DNA of 64,000 nt from Halalkalibacter urbisdiaboli (GCF_002156385.1 NZ_MVJM01000003.1:1-64000); one strand, 5' to 3'; positions 25,936 through 34,639 are shown, numbered from the stretch's first letter. Numbers and translations: made by a program. The notes: a model not told the origin generated them from the letters alone.

Positions 25936-26373
25936 TTGAGAGAGATCTATGTTATAAATGGTCCAAACCTTAATCGGCTGGGCCTTCGTGAACCTGGTGT
26001 TTATGGAAAAGAAACACTTTCCGATTTAGAATTCATGCTTCATCAGGAAGCACAAAAGCTAGGTGTGAACGTTAACTGTTTACAATCGAATCATGAAGGT
26101 GAAATTATTGATTGGATTCATGAGTCGGCGGAAAAAGCAACAGGAATTATTATTAACCCAGGGGCATTTACTCATTATAGCTATGGCATTCGTGATGCGA
26201 TTGCAAGCATTTCAATCCCAGTTATTGAAGTTCATATATCTAATGTTCATGCTAGGGAAGCTTTTCGCCATACGTCTGTTACTGCACCTGTAACGAAAGG
26301 ACAAATCGTAGGGCTAGGGTTTACTGGTTACAAGCTAGCATTAGCTGCATTGATTGAGGGAGGAGAGGAGTAA
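25936..26373 (+). CDS. aroQ: 3-dehydroquinate dehydratase, type II
   Basis: Converts 3-dehydroquinate to 3-dehydroshikimate. At 145 residues it has the type II length. Hallmarks are NGPNLNRLG near the N-terminus, a tyrosine in REPGVYG, QSNHEGEIID, NPGAFTHYSYGIRDA and EVHISNVHAREAFRHTSV with the catalytic His. A TTG start at 25936 is preferred because GGAGAGGGTG lies just upstream; the ATG at 25918 would sit before the ribosome-binding site. Its stop is followed immediately by pepP. Confidence 0.95.
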   Translation: MREIYVINGPNLNRLGLREPGVYGKETLSDLEFMLHQEAQKLGVNVNCLQSNHEGEIIDWIHESAEKATGIIINPGAFTHYSYGIRDAIASISIPVIEVHISNVHAREAFRHTSVTAPVTKGQIVGLGFTGYKLALAALIEGGEE

Positions 26374-27441
26374 ATGAACCGATTAGAGGCAATAAGATCT
26401 CAGTTTTCAGCACACAAGGTTGATGGAATGCTCGTAACAAGTATGTACAACAGACGCTATCTTTCTCATTTTACCGGAACTGCAGGTGTACTTTTAATCT
26501 CTGCAAAAGAAGCACTGTTAATTACAGACTTCCGTTATGTGGAACAAGCGAAGGAACAAGCTCCGGACTTTACCATTGTTCAACATACGAGTCCAATTTT
26601 TGCAGAGGTTGCAAAGCAAGCCGAACGATTAGGCTTAAAAAATGTTGGATTCGAGCAGTCCCAAATTACATACGAAGCTCATCAGCTCTATTCAAAATTT
26701 ATTCAATCTAAGTTAATACCGGTTTCAGGAATGGTTGAGAAGCTTAGACTGGTAAAAGATGCAGGAGAAATTAACCTCATCCAAGATGCTGCTGATATTG
26801 CTGATGCTGCTTTCTCACATATCATTCAATATATTCGCCCGGGTAAGACAGAGCTTGAGGTATCAAATGAACTTGAATTCTTTATGAGAAAGCAAGGGGC
26901 CACAAGCTCTTCTTTTGATATCATCGTTGCTTCAGGCTATCGTTCCGCCCTTCCACACGGCGTGGCAAGCGATAAGCAAATTAAGTCGGGCGAGCTTGTT
27001 ACGTTAGACTTTGGTGCGTATTACAAAGGGTATTGCTCGGATATTACGAGAACCATTGCAGTAGGTCAAATAAGTGATGAGTTATCGGAAATATATCATA
27101 CGGTATTAGAAGCCCAGATTCGTGGAATGAGAGGGATTAAGGCGGGAATCACTGGTAAGGAAGCTGATGCTCTTACAAGAGATTATATTAAAGAAAAAGG
27201 CTACGGTGATTATTTTGGTCATTCAACAGGTCACGGGCTAGGAATGGAAGTGCACGAGGGTCCCACTTTATCGATGAAAACGGATACGGTCCTAGAACCA
27301 GGGATGATTGTTACGGTTGAGCCAGGGATTTATATTGCTGGTGTAGGTGGAACTCGGATAGAAGATGATACTTTAATCACAAAAGATGGGAATCGATCTT
27401 TTACCAAATCAACGAAGGAACTCGTGACCATCGCTGACTAA
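26374..27441 (+). CDS. pepP: Xaa-Pro aminopeptidase (M24B family)
   Basis: A 355-residue dinuclear metallopeptidase that removes N-terminal residues preceding proline; YqhT in B. subtilis. Metal ligands are visible: Asp in TLDFGAYYKG, Asp in CSDITRT, His in GHSTGHGLGMEVHE, Glu in VTVEPGIY and Glu in TRIEDD. It starts at the base after the aroQ stop, with GGAGGAGAG as ribosome-binding site within aroQ. The aroQ-pepP-efp order is the standard Bacillus one. Confidence 0.95.
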   Translation: MNRLEAIRSQFSAHKVDGMLVTSMYNRRYLSHFTGTAGVLLISAKEALLITDFRYVEQAKEQAPDFTIVQHTSPIFAEVAKQAERLGLKNVGFEQSQITYEAHQLYSKFIQSKLIPVSGMVEKLRLVKDAGEINLIQDAADIADAAFSHIIQYIRPGKTELEVSNELEFFMRKQGATSSSFDIIVASGYRSALPHGVASDKQIKSGELVTLDFGAYYKGYCSDITRTIAVGQISDELSEIYHTVLEAQIRGMRGIKAGITGKEADALTRDYIKEKGYGDYFGHSTGHGLGMEVHEGPTLSMKTDTVLEPGMIVTVEPGIYIAGVGGTRIEDDTLITKDGNRSFTKSTKELVTIAD

Positions 27442-27532
27442 AAACTAGTGGAGAAACTTGGTTCAAACTGGTATAGTAAGGAATGTGATTGAATGTCCAG
27501 TAGCTGGATGGAAAGATGGAGGCAGATAAAAC

Positions 27533-28090
27533 ATGATTTCAGTAAATGATTTTAAAACAGGTTTAACAATTGAAGTTGATAACGGAATTTGGCAAGTTAT
27601 GGACTTCCAACACGTAAAGCCAGGAAAAGGAGCAGCGTTCGTACGTTCAAAGCTTCGTAATCTACGCACAGGTTCAGTTCAAGAGAAAACGTTCCGTGCA
27701 GGAGAAAAAGTAGCGAAAGCACATATTGAGAACCGTCGCATGGCTTATTTATATGAGAGTGGTGGCATGCATACGTTCATGGATAACGAAACGTTTGACC
27801 AATTAGAGCTTTCAACTGACCAAATCAAACACGAACTTCAATTCTTAAAAGAAAACATGGTCGTTCAAATCATGACCTACCAAGGTGAGACGTTAGGAGT
27901 AGAGGTTCCAAACACGGTTGAACTAGAAGTAACAGAAACAGAGCCAGGTATTAAAGGAGATACAGCGTCTGGTGGAACAAAGCCAGCAACACTTGAAACA
28001 GGATTTACGGTTCAAGTTCCGTTTTTTATTAATCAAGGTGATGTTTTAATTATTGATACACGTAGTGGCGATTACGTCTCTCGTGCTTAA
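27533..28090 (+). CDS. efp: Translation elongation factor P
   Basis: Binds between P and E sites and rescues ribosomes stalled on polyproline. The 185-residue length and the three beta-barrel domain pattern are typical. Lys32 in the loop [11 protein letters not shown] is the residue that carries 5-aminopentanol modification in Bacillus. A GGAGGCA site precedes the ATG. A terminator follows, so it closes the aroQ-pepP-efp unit. Confidence 0.97.
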   Translation: MISVNDFKTGLTIEVDNGIWQVMDFQHVKPGKGAAFVRSKLRNLRTGSVQEKTFRAGEKVAKAHIENRRMAYLYESGGMHTFMDNETFDQLELSTDQIKHELQFLKENMVVQIMTYQGETLGVEVPNTVELEVTETEPGIKGDTASGGTKPATLETGFTVQVPFFINQGDVLIIDTRSGDYVSRA

Positions 28091-28102
28091 TACGATTTTA
28101 AC

Positions 28103-28151
28103 TAAAAAGACGAGTTTGTTCTTAATTTAAAAGAACAAGCTCGTCTTTTTT
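28103..28151 (+). terminator. Intrinsic terminator of efp
   Basis: A stem AAAGACGAGTTTGTTCTT with complement AAGAACAAGCTCGTCTTT is followed by T residues. Confidence 0.9.
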
Positions 28152-28243
28152 TGTTCTGAACTCGTCCCCTCCTTCATAAGGTTTTATAAAGCGAGTGACA
28201 GTTACTCGTTAGTCGTTCCATAAATAAACCTAGAGGTGGGAGT

Positions 28244-28525
28244 ATGAAAACGTGGTTTGTCACAATTGAAGCAGCGCTACTTGTAATGGTTGGGTTACGA
28301 GTTGTTTCTGGATTAATAGAGTTAACTGCAGCTGGACTAATGCTGCGTCTAAATAGTGTAGAAAAGGCTGTAGGGATTAATGCCTTATTAGCCATTATTG
28401 GACCAACCGTCTTAGTAACGTCAATTGCCATTGGGTTAGTCGGAATGTCAGACCGGCTATCTGTGACAAAGCTAGTCCTCATTGGAGCGGGTGTTGTGCT
28501 TATTTTAATTGGAATTCGAAAATAG
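28244..28525 (+). CDS. yqhV: YqhV family (DUF2619) membrane protein
   Basis: A 93-residue protein with three hydrophobic segments, containing LRVVSGLIELTAAGLMLRLN, typical of DUF2619. It precedes spoIIIAA by 12 bases as in B. subtilis, where it lies between efp and spoIIIAA. The function is unknown. TAGAGGTGGG is the ribosome-binding site. Sporulation promoters for spoIIIA would have to lie in or before this gene. Confidence 0.9.
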   Translation: MKTWFVTIEAALLVMVGLRVVSGLIELTAAGLMLRLNSVEKAVGINALLAIIGPTVLVTSIAIGLVGMSDRLSVTKLVLIGAGVVLILIGIRK

Positions 28526-28537
28526 GAGGGGGTAGCA

Positions 28538-29464
28538 ATGTTGAGAGAGGTATTACCTGTCTTGCCTGATCGCATTCAATATTTGTTAAGAGAATTGCCT
28601 TCTCCTGTGAGCGAAGGGATTGAAGAAATTCGCCTTCGCGTTGGAAGGCCGCTGGAAGTGATAGCAGCGGGGAAGCCGCATTACCCTCAACATGCAGACG
28701 GGTATTATGTTGTAAAGCCTGAGGACGGTCAATTTATATTGAATCAGTTAAGCCAATATTCTTTGTATGCTTTTGAAGAAGAGCTTCGTCGAGGATTTAT
28801 TACGATCCAAGGCGGTCATCGGGTCGGCTTGGCTGGTAAGGTCGTTTTAGATAAAGGACAAGTCAAGACTCTTCGCGATATTAGTTCATACAATATTCGG
28901 ATTGCAAGACAAACAATTGGAGTTGCTGAAAAAATCCTTTCTCAACTTTACGAAGGAAGGTGGTTTAACACGCTTTTTGTTGGACCACCACAGTCAGGGA
29001 AAACGACATTGTTACGTGACGTTGCACGCGTAATAAGTGAAGGGGTTCCTAAAAGGGGCATTTCTCCTTTAAAAGTGGGGATTGTCGATGAGCGCTCAGA
29101 AATTGCTGCGAGTATAAAAGGAGTACCGCAGCATCAGTTAGGAAAACGAGTCGATGTGCTAGATGGATGTCCAAAGGCTGAAGGGATGATGATGCTGATT
29201 CGTTCAATGAGTCCAGATGTATTAGTTGTTGATGAAATCGGCCGTGAGGAAGATTGTTTAGCAGTACAGGAAGCGATACATGCAGGTGTCATTGTTGTAA
29301 CGACAGCACATGGTTACTCTTTCGAAGATATTACGAATAGACCAGCACTCCGATCATTGTTTGAAATGCATGCCTTTGAGCGCTGTGTGGAGCTCACGCG
29401 CTCAGGTAGACCGGGGGTCGTTAAACGAATTCGTCATTTGAAAAATGTGGTGAAAATACAATGA
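28538..29464 (+). CDS. spoIIIAA: Stage III sporulation protein AA (ATPase)
   Basis: The cytoplasmic secretion-type ATPase of the SpoIIIA-SpoIIQ channel between mother cell and forespore. The 308-residue protein has a Walker A, GPPQSGKTTL (~149-158), and a Walker B-like VLVVDEIGREED (~228). It resembles the PilT/VirB11 group. GGAGGGGG lies upstream of the ATG. The stop overlaps the start of spoIIIAB (ATGA), and the operon runs through AH. Confidence 0.96.
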   Translation: MLREVLPVLPDRIQYLLRELPSPVSEGIEEIRLRVGRPLEVIAAGKPHYPQHADGYYVVKPEDGQFILNQLSQYSLYAFEEELRRGFITIQGGHRVGLAGKVVLDKGQVKTLRDISSYNIRIARQTIGVAEKILSQLYEGRWFNTLFVGPPQSGKTTLLRDVARVISEGVPKRGISPLKVGIVDERSEIAASIKGVPQHQLGKRVDVLDGCPKAEGMMMLIRSMSPDVLVVDEIGREEDCLAVQEAIHAGVIVVTTAHGYSFEDITNRPALRSLFEMHAFERCVELTRSGRPGVVKRIRHLKNVVKIQ

Positions 29465-29973
29465 AAATATTCGGAGCAATCATCATTCTTTTAACAACGA
29501 CCTGGGTTGGCTTTGAATTTGCAAAGCGATTAAGTGACAGACCAAGACAGATTAGACAGCTTAAAGTTGCGATTCAATCATTAGAGGCGGAAATTCTCTA
29601 CGGGCTCACACCTTTAGCGGAAGCAAGCCGAAATCTAGCTAAACAAATGCCAAAGCCGATTTCCTATTTTTTTGAGCATTTTTCTTATCGATTAGTAAAT
29701 AAAGAGGAAACAGCCCACCAAGCATGGGAAAAAAGTCTAGATGAAACATGGAGTCACACGGCTTTGTTACAAAATGAACGAGAAGTGATGAGTCAATTCG
29801 GCGCAACTCTTGGACAACAGGATCGAGAGCAACAGCAAAAACAAATAAAATTAACCCTGTCTCATTTACAAAGAGAAGAGGGAGAAGCGCGTGACCAACA
29901 GATTCGTTATGAACGAATGATAAAGAGTCTTGGCTTTTTAACAGGGTTACTAATTATTGTTTTAATGATGTAA
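29461..29973 (+). CDS. spoIIIAB: Stage III sporulation protein AB
   Basis: A 170-residue membrane protein resembling GspF-like secretion components. It has an N-terminal hydrophobic segment (MKIFGAIIILLTTTWVGFEF), a long helical, Gln-rich cytoplasmic middle and a C-terminal transmembrane segment (LGFLTGLLIIVLMM). It overlaps spoIIIAA by four bases. The block RPRQIRQLKVAIQSLEAEI is typical of the family. Confidence 0.93.
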   Translation: MKIFGAIIILLTTTWVGFEFAKRLSDRPRQIRQLKVAIQSLEAEILYGLTPLAEASRNLAKQMPKPISYFFEHFSYRLVNKEETAHQAWEKSLDETWSHTALLQNEREVMSQFGATLGQQDREQQQKQIKLTLSHLQREEGEARDQQIRYERMIKSLGFLTGLLIIVLMM

Positions 29974-29997
29974 GACTTAATGGGAGGGGGAGAGGTC

Positions 29998-30204
29998 GTG
30001 GTGTATGATGTGAACACAATCTTTCAAATAGCCGGTATCGGTATTGTTGTTGCCATGATTCATACTGTTTTAAAGCAAATGGGCAAGGAGGATTGGGCTC
30101 ATTGGGTGACACTTATTGGGTTTGTGGTCGTTCTCTATATGGTTGCGACCATCATCGATGACTTATTTCAAAAAATTAAAGGAGTGTTTCTGTTCCAAGG
30201 GTAA
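29998..30204 (+). CDS. spoIIIAC: Stage III sporulation protein AC
   Basis: A 68-residue protein with two transmembrane segments, ending in IDDLFQKIKGVFLFQG, nearly the same as the B. subtilis protein. The GTG at 29998 is preferred (N-terminus VVYDVNTIFQIAG aligns in length with known SpoIIIAC); the adjacent GTG at 30001 is equally possible. GGGAGGGGG lies eight bases upstream. It is a small integral component of the feeding-tube channel. Confidence 0.93.
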   Translation: MVYDVNTIFQIAGIGIVVAMIHTVLKQMGKEDWAHWVTLIGFVVVLYMVATIIDDLFQKIKGVFLFQG

Positions 30205-30219
30205 AGGGGGTGTGTTGCG

Positions 30220-30609
30220 ATTGACATTATACAAATAGTAGGGTTAGGACTAATCGCAACCTTCCTAGCTCTCGTTGTTAAAGAACAAAAGCCAATTTTC
30301 GCATTTTTGTTAACGGTTTTTGTCGGTATTCTCATCTTTCTATTTCTCATAGATGAAATCGCAAAAATCATTCAAATGCTAGAGAAGATTGCCAAAAGTG
30401 CAAACATGAACATGATGTATTTACAAACCATCTTAAAAATTATAGGGATTGCCTACATAGCGGAATTCGGCGCGCAAATTGCAAAGGATGCTGGACAAGC
30501 AGCTATTGCTTCAAAAATTGAGCTTGCTGGTAAGGTGCTGATCCTCGTTTTAGCGATACCGATTTTAACGGCAGTTATTGAAATGGTCTTATCATTACTA
30601 CCAAATTAA
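30220..30609 (+). CDS. spoIIIAD: Stage III sporulation protein AD (ATT start or 5' indel)
   Basis: The 129-residue frame reads IDIIQIVGLGLIATFLALVV from 30220 and continues with VKEQKPIFAF and TILKIIGIAYIAEFGAQIAKDAG, closely matching SpoIIIAD. No ATG, GTG or TTG precedes this in frame; the first ATG is far inside the protein. AAAGGGGG (30203-30210) is nine bases before ATT 30220, so ATT may be the start. A TTG at 30216 is one base out of frame, so a one-base deletion is an alternative. It is a channel membrane component with about four transmembrane segments. Confidence 0.85.
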   Translation: MDIIQIVGLGLIATFLALVVKEQKPIFAFLLTVFVGILIFLFLIDEIAKIIQMLEKIAKSANMNMMYLQTILKIIGIAYIAEFGAQIAKDAGQAAIASKIELAGKVLILVLAIPILTAVIEMVLSLLPN

Positions 30610-30640
30610 CGTACAAGCTTAGTGGAAGGGAGGGTGACTT

Positions 30641-31816
30641 GTGTGGAAAGGGTGGATATTCATATTAATAGCCGTTAACTTATTAGTTTTCATGCCTTCT
30701 GCCTCAGCAGAGGAGGACAGGCCTTCAGATGAAGACTTTGTTGAGAGGCAAATAGAGCAATTAAAATTAGATGAAATTCGATCGTATTGGGAAAAGGTTT
30801 CAACCGAATATGGGGGTTTCCTCCCAGAGAGTCAAAAAGGTTCCTTCATGGAATTTGTTAAAGGAGATAAAACCTTCTCGTTTAAAGAATGGGCGCTTGG
30901 ATTTGTTCGCTTTTTATTACATGAGTTATTAGTTAACGGAAAATTATTAGGAATGCTTATTCTATTAACTGTTTTCTGTATGATTCTCCAATCATTGCAA
31001 AATGCGTTTGAACAGCACACGATTAGTAAGGTTGCTTATGCGATAACCTACATGGTTTTAATGATTATTGCTTTAAATAGTTTTCATGTAGCGATTAGCT
31101 ATGCCCAAGAGGCAGTAAGTAACATGATCCACTTTATGATTGCCCTTCTACCACTATTGCTAGGGTTAATGGCGGCAATTGGTAATGTTACATCTGCAAC
31201 ACTATTCCACCCATTAATTATTTTTCTAGTCAATACAAGCGGATTATTAATCCAAAATTTTGTTTTACCACTTTTATTTTTATCAACGGTTTTAAGTATT
31301 GTGAGTACGCTGACGGATCACTATAAAGTAACCAAACTAGCAACGTTTTTAAGAAATATCGCGGTTGGAACATTAGGTGTTTTTCTAACTGTGTTTTTAG
31401 GTGTAATTTCTGTACAAGGTGCATCAACCGCTGTCGCTGATGGGATTACGGTAAGAACAGCTAAATTTATTGCAGGAAATTTCGTCCCAGTTATTGGGAG
31501 GATGTTTACTGATGCGGCAGATACGGTTATGAGTGCATCAGTTTTGCTTAAAAATACAGTTGGTATTGCTGGATTAGCGATTCTATTAATGCTATGTGCA
31601 TTTCCAGCGTTAAAGGTTTTGTCATTAGCCATCATTTTCAATTTGTCGGCGGCTGTTCTACAACCGCTTGGTGGGGGTCCAATTATTGAATGCTTATCAA
31701 TTATCGGCAAAGCTGTGATTTTTGTATTTGCTGCATTAGCAATCGTATGTCTTATGTTTTTTCTAGCGATCACGATAATGGTTGCAGCAGGTAACTTATC
31801 GTTTATGGTTCGATAG
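30641..31816 (+). CDS. spoIIIAE: Stage III sporulation protein AE
   Basis: A 391-residue polytopic membrane protein. An N-terminal signal peptide (FILIAVNLLVFMPSASAEED) is followed by a short extracytoplasmic part and about seven or eight hydrophobic segments. Blocks AIGNVTSATLFHP and ADGITVRTAKFIAGNFVPVIGRMF are typical of SpoIIIAE. A GTG start with GGAAGGGAGGG upstream. It is a proposed channel component of the SpoIIIA complex in the mother cell membrane. Confidence 0.95.
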   Translation: MWKGWIFILIAVNLLVFMPSASAEEDRPSDEDFVERQIEQLKLDEIRSYWEKVSTEYGGFLPESQKGSFMEFVKGDKTFSFKEWALGFVRFLLHELLVNGKLLGMLILLTVFCMILQSLQNAFEQHTISKVAYAITYMVLMIIALNSFHVAISYAQEAVSNMIHFMIALLPLLLGLMAAIGNVTSATLFHPLIIFLVNTSGLLIQNFVLPLLFLSTVLSIVSTLTDHYKVTKLATFLRNIAVGTLGVFLTVFLGVISVQGASTAVADGITVRTAKFIAGNFVPVIGRMFTDAADTVMSASVLLKNTVGIAGLAILLMLCAFPALKVLSLAIIFNLSAAVLQPLGGGPIIECLSIIGKAVIFVFAALAIVCLMFFLAITIMVAAGNLSFMVR

Positions 31817-31833
31817 ATGAAAGGAGGACGAGC

Positions 31834-32484
31834 ATGGGATTTCTAACAGAATGGTTGACGAATATCATTTTATTAATTTTACTCGCGACGATTTTGGAAC
31901 TAATGCTACCAAATTCAAATATGCAGCGCTACGTAAAAATGGTAGTAGGATTATTATTGCTTGTGATGATTTTACAGCCGCTGTTATCTATTTTTACGAA
32001 AGATGTGGATGAATGGCTGTTTTCTCTATCAAATCAGGTGGATAACGAAAAAAATTCAGTAGAAGAATCAATAAATTTGCAAAAAAGAGATATAGAGCTC
32101 GGACAGCTTGCATATATTTCAGAACAGGTGGCTGTCCAACTAGAGAGACAAGTGGAAGAGACGTTACGCGAGGAGTATTCCTTAGAAGTTGCTCGTATTG
32201 ACGTGGAGGTTAGCGAGACTACTGAAGCACCAGTCGAGATGGAAGACCTCAAAACGATATACGTTGAAGTAACTGAGGTAAAGGAAGACGAATCAGAAGA
32301 GGAAATGCAAGAGCAAGTACGACCTGTTAGTACAGTAAGAATCGATACGTCTTCTCCACTTAAGACAAAAGAGACAGAGCAAACGATTGAGTTAAAGCCT
32401 GTCCAGCAATTTCTTTCGGAAAGTTGGCAAATTCCTACAGACACAATTTCGTTAGCATGGGAAGGAGGGAAAAGAGCAGAATGA
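31834..32484 (+). CDS. spoIIIAF: Stage III sporulation protein AF
   Basis: A 216-residue protein with two N-terminal transmembrane segments (FLTEWLTNIILLILLATILELML and YVKMVVGLLLLVMILQPLL), then a hydrophilic, Glu-rich domain facing the intermembrane space. A ring-building motif fold like EscJ/PrgK is known for the family. Its stop overlaps the ATG of spoIIIAG by four bases. Confidence 0.92.
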   Translation: MGFLTEWLTNIILLILLATILELMLPNSNMQRYVKMVVGLLLLVMILQPLLSIFTKDVDEWLFSLSNQVDNEKNSVEESINLQKRDIELGQLAYISEQVAVQLERQVEETLREEYSLEVARIDVEVSETTEAPVEMEDLKTIYVEVTEVKEDESEEEMQEQVRPVSTVRIDTSSPLKTKETEQTIELKPVQQFLSESWQIPTDTISLAWEGGKRAE

Positions 32485-33140
32485 ATCAAGACGAACAGAA
32501 GGATCGTCAATGGCTGCAAAAGCTATTCCAAAAACAAGGAAGTGAAAAAAAACGAAGGTGGCCTCTTCATTACATTATGCTTCTCGGCTGTTTAGGGATT
32601 GCGCTCATGATTGTGGGGAACCTTCTGAACAATGAACCAGCAAACGAACAACCCTTACCCGTTTTTAACGAGAAGGATTCAGAAGATGAACCTGCTTTTG
32701 GACAAAAATCTTCCGCTGAACCAAATTCAATGGAGGACTATGAAAACCGATTTGAAAATCAACTTCGTGAAGCCTTAAACGAAATTGTTGGAATTTCCGA
32801 TGTGACAATCATGATTAATTTGGCAGAAACCGAGCGAAATGTGTATGAAAAAAATACGAGTACAAAGAAACAAAACACAGATGAAACCGATCGAGAAGGT
32901 GGAAAAAGACAGGTTGAAGATGTTTCAGAAGATGAACAGCTTGTCATAATCCGTAGTGGTGATAAGGAAGAACCAGTTTTAATTAATAAGCAAAAACCTG
33001 ATATCCGCGGAGTCCTTGTAGTAGCAAAAGGAGTAGAGAACGCCCAAGTAAAAGGGTGGGTTGTAGAAGCGGTTAGTAGAGTACTAGATGTACCATCCCA
33101 TCGGGTCTCAGTAATGCCTAAGAAAACGAAGGAGGAATAG
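32481..33140 (+). CDS. spoIIIAG: Stage III sporulation protein AG
   Basis: A 219-residue single-pass protein (hydrophobic segment LHYIMLLGCLGIALMIVGNLL, ~30-50) with a ring-building domain in the intermembrane space. The block NEIVGISDVTIMINLAETE followed by IRGVLVVAKG and VLDVPSHRVSVMPK identifies SpoIIIAG. A Glu/Lys-rich insertion separates the halves. The known homologue forms a large ring. ATG 32481 overlaps spoIIIAF. Confidence 0.95.
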   Translation: MNQDEQKDRQWLQKLFQKQGSEKKRRWPLHYIMLLGCLGIALMIVGNLLNNEPANEQPLPVFNEKDSEDEPAFGQKSSAEPNSMEDYENRFENQLREALNEIVGISDVTIMINLAETERNVYEKNTSTKKQNTDETDREGGKRQVEDVSEDEQLVIIRSGDKEEPVLINKQKPDIRGVLVVAKGVENAQVKGWVVEAVSRVLDVPSHRVSVMPKKTKEE

Positions 33141-33143
33141 AAA

Positions 33144-33746
33144 ATGGTCTTAAAGAAACAAACAGTTTGGTTATTAACAATGTTGAGTCTTATCTTTGTG
33201 TTATCGGTGTATTACGTTACCTCACCACAAGGGCCTAGTGATAATGTGGCATTTGTAGAAGACGGTGAAGTAGAAGGTTCTGAGGTTAATAGTGAAAACG
33301 TAACGGATGTTGTCAATGTAGCTGAAGAGTTCGACATGGATTTAGAGGAGGCTGAGTTCACGGAGACTGGTGTGATTTCAAGCACATCAACGAACGAAAC
33401 GTTTGCAGCAATTCGTCTACAATTAGAAGAGTCTCGCAGTAGAATGGCTGAGGAATATACAAAAGTAATGGGTTCTTCTGATTCACCAGCTGATTTAGTA
33501 GTAGAAGCTCATGACAAAAAAATTGCATTACAACGTCTAGCACAAAAGGAACAAACACTAGAAACATTAATTATGACAAAAGGTTATGAAGACGTACTCG
33601 TTATGGCTGAAGACAACGAAGTTCAAATCATTGTCCAAGCGGATGAATTATCAAAAGCAGAAACTGTGGAAATCATGAACATGGCCGCAGAACAACTAGG
33701 CCAAGGCATGCAAGTAAAAGTAGGCTACCACCCAACATCTAAATAA
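33144..33746 (+). CDS. spoIIIAH: Stage III sporulation protein AH
   Basis: A 200-residue protein with an N-terminal membrane anchor (QTVWLLTMLSLIFVLSVYYV) and an extracytoplasmic YscJ/FliF-like domain that binds SpoIIQ across the septum. The C-terminal half, containing EQTLETLIMTKGYEDVLVM, fits the family. It is the last gene of the operon, three bases after spoIIIAG, and is followed by a long terminator. Confidence 0.95.
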   Translation: MVLKKQTVWLLTMLSLIFVLSVYYVTSPQGPSDNVAFVEDGEVEGSEVNSENVTDVVNVAEEFDMDLEEAEFTETGVISSTSTNETFAAIRLQLEESRSRMAEEYTKVMGSSDSPADLVVEAHDKKIALQRLAQKEQTLETLIMTKGYEDVLVMAEDNEVQIIVQADELSKAETVEIMNMAAEQLGQGMQVKVGYHPTSK

Positions 33747-33794
33747 ACCCGAAAAAAACAAAGGTCGTTTTTTGACCTTTGTTTTTTTCGGGTT
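33746..33794 (+). terminator. Terminator of the spoIIIA operon
   Basis: A long stem AACCCGAAAAAAACAAAGGTC with its complement, loop GTTTTTT. Its right arm is repeated at 34073-34098 beyond an inserted repeat array. Confidence 0.9.
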
Positions 33795-33817
33795 AAGCAC
33801 TGAGCGAAGCCGTTGCC
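33766..33817 (+). repeat. 52-bp direct repeat, left copy
   Basis: Contains the right arm of the spoIIIA terminator followed by TAAGCACTGAGCGAAGCCGT. The near-identical right copy is at 34073-34124. Together they flank ~255 bp of composite hairpin repeats. Confidence 0.85.
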
Positions 33818-34071
33818 TGTCTTAAAGTTTGGATGAGTGCCCTTTTCATCCAAACGCGCAGCGAGCGGAGCCAATGCCAAAAAATAGAAGGTTTTTGGAA
33901 GCCACTGAAAAACCCCTTGAAAGTCACGCTAGGAAGCAGCAATGGCTTCACACGTTGCTCGCCTGCTAAGAGAAACCCACTCATAGCAGGCTTTTAAAAA
34001 GATGGCAACGGCTCCGCACATTGCTTCGAGGAGGGCACTGAAAAAGGGAAAAGCACCCTTTTTCAGTGCCC
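33796..34071. repeat. Composite intergenic hairpin repeat, copy 2
   Basis: Contains a hairpin GTTTGGATGA/TCATCCAAAC (33828-33856). A GCAATGGCTTCACACGTTGC box is followed by H2 GCCTGCTAAGAG/CTCATAGCAGGC (33961-33991), one mismatch. Then come a GGCAACGGCTCCGCACATTG box and H3 GGGCACTGAAAAAGGG/CCCTTTTTCAGTGCCC (34033-34071). Module order is the same as at 7964-8220 and 50341-50502, with different but still paired stems. Confidence 0.8.
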
Positions 34072-34072
34072 A

Positions 34073-34124
34073 CGGTTTTTGACCTTTGTTTTTTTCGGGT
34101 TAAGCATTGAGCGAAGCCGCTGCC
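34073..34124 (+). repeat. 52-bp direct repeat, right copy
   Basis: Repeats 33766-33817 with few mismatches, including TTTTTGACCTTTG and TAAGCATTGAGCGAAGCC. It lacks the left arm of the terminator, so this copy is not itself a hairpin and looks like a duplication product of the 33766 copy. Confidence 0.85.
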
Positions 34125-34270
34125 AAAAAATAGAGGTATTTGTTGGCTGGGCAGCTGATAAACGAAGGTTATTATGAAAAAAATAGCAATGACTATGTAA
34201 ACAAGGTGCATTGCAACTTTTGTCATGTTATAATACGACAATGTAACTTGAGAATGAGGGGCGATTAAAC

Positions 34271-34639
34271 ATGGAATGGACCGACTTAACAGAGGGAGCT
34301 AAGGCTGTTCTTGAACAAACACGGAATTTGAAGAATGATCATATTCAAATTGTTGAATTTGAAATTGGGTTTGAGCAACAATTTGAGTCTGGGGATGGCA
34401 GTACGTACACTGTCTCTATTCAAGAAGAAGATTACCAAAATTTAAAAAAGTTCACGCAAGAAAATGAATATGGAGATAAGTACCATATGGCACGAAACAA
34501 AAATATCGTTAAAATTATCTTGCTGGAAAATGGGAAGATTCCAGACAATTTATCGGAGTTTCCTGTATTTAGACAATATAAGAAAGACGCTCTAATAAAG
34601 GAAGAACATGAAAACGAAGTTGGAATAACGGAAGAATAA
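34271..34639 (+). CDS. Hypothetical protein
   Basis: A 122-residue acidic soluble protein, not recognised. No signal peptide, membrane segment or known motif is seen. Secondary structure looks mixed, with a Glu/Lys-rich C-terminus. A GAGGGGCGATT site precedes the ATG at a plausible distance, and an intrinsic terminator follows nine bases after the stop. Codon use looks like the neighbours, so it is probably a real gene. It lies alone between the spoIIIA operon and accB. Confidence 0.7.
   Translation: MEWTDLTEGAKAVLEQTRNLKNDHIQIVEFEIGFEQQFESGDGSTYTVSIQEEDYQNLKKFTQENEYGDKYHMARNKNIVKIILLENGKIPDNLSEFPVFRQYKKDALIKEEHENEVGITEE

Noticed and set aside
32034-32519. 161-codon minus-strand ORF opposite spoIIIAF
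   Set aside because: A Ser/Thr-rich mirror of a Glu/Asp-rich coding strand, which is a typical antisense artefact.
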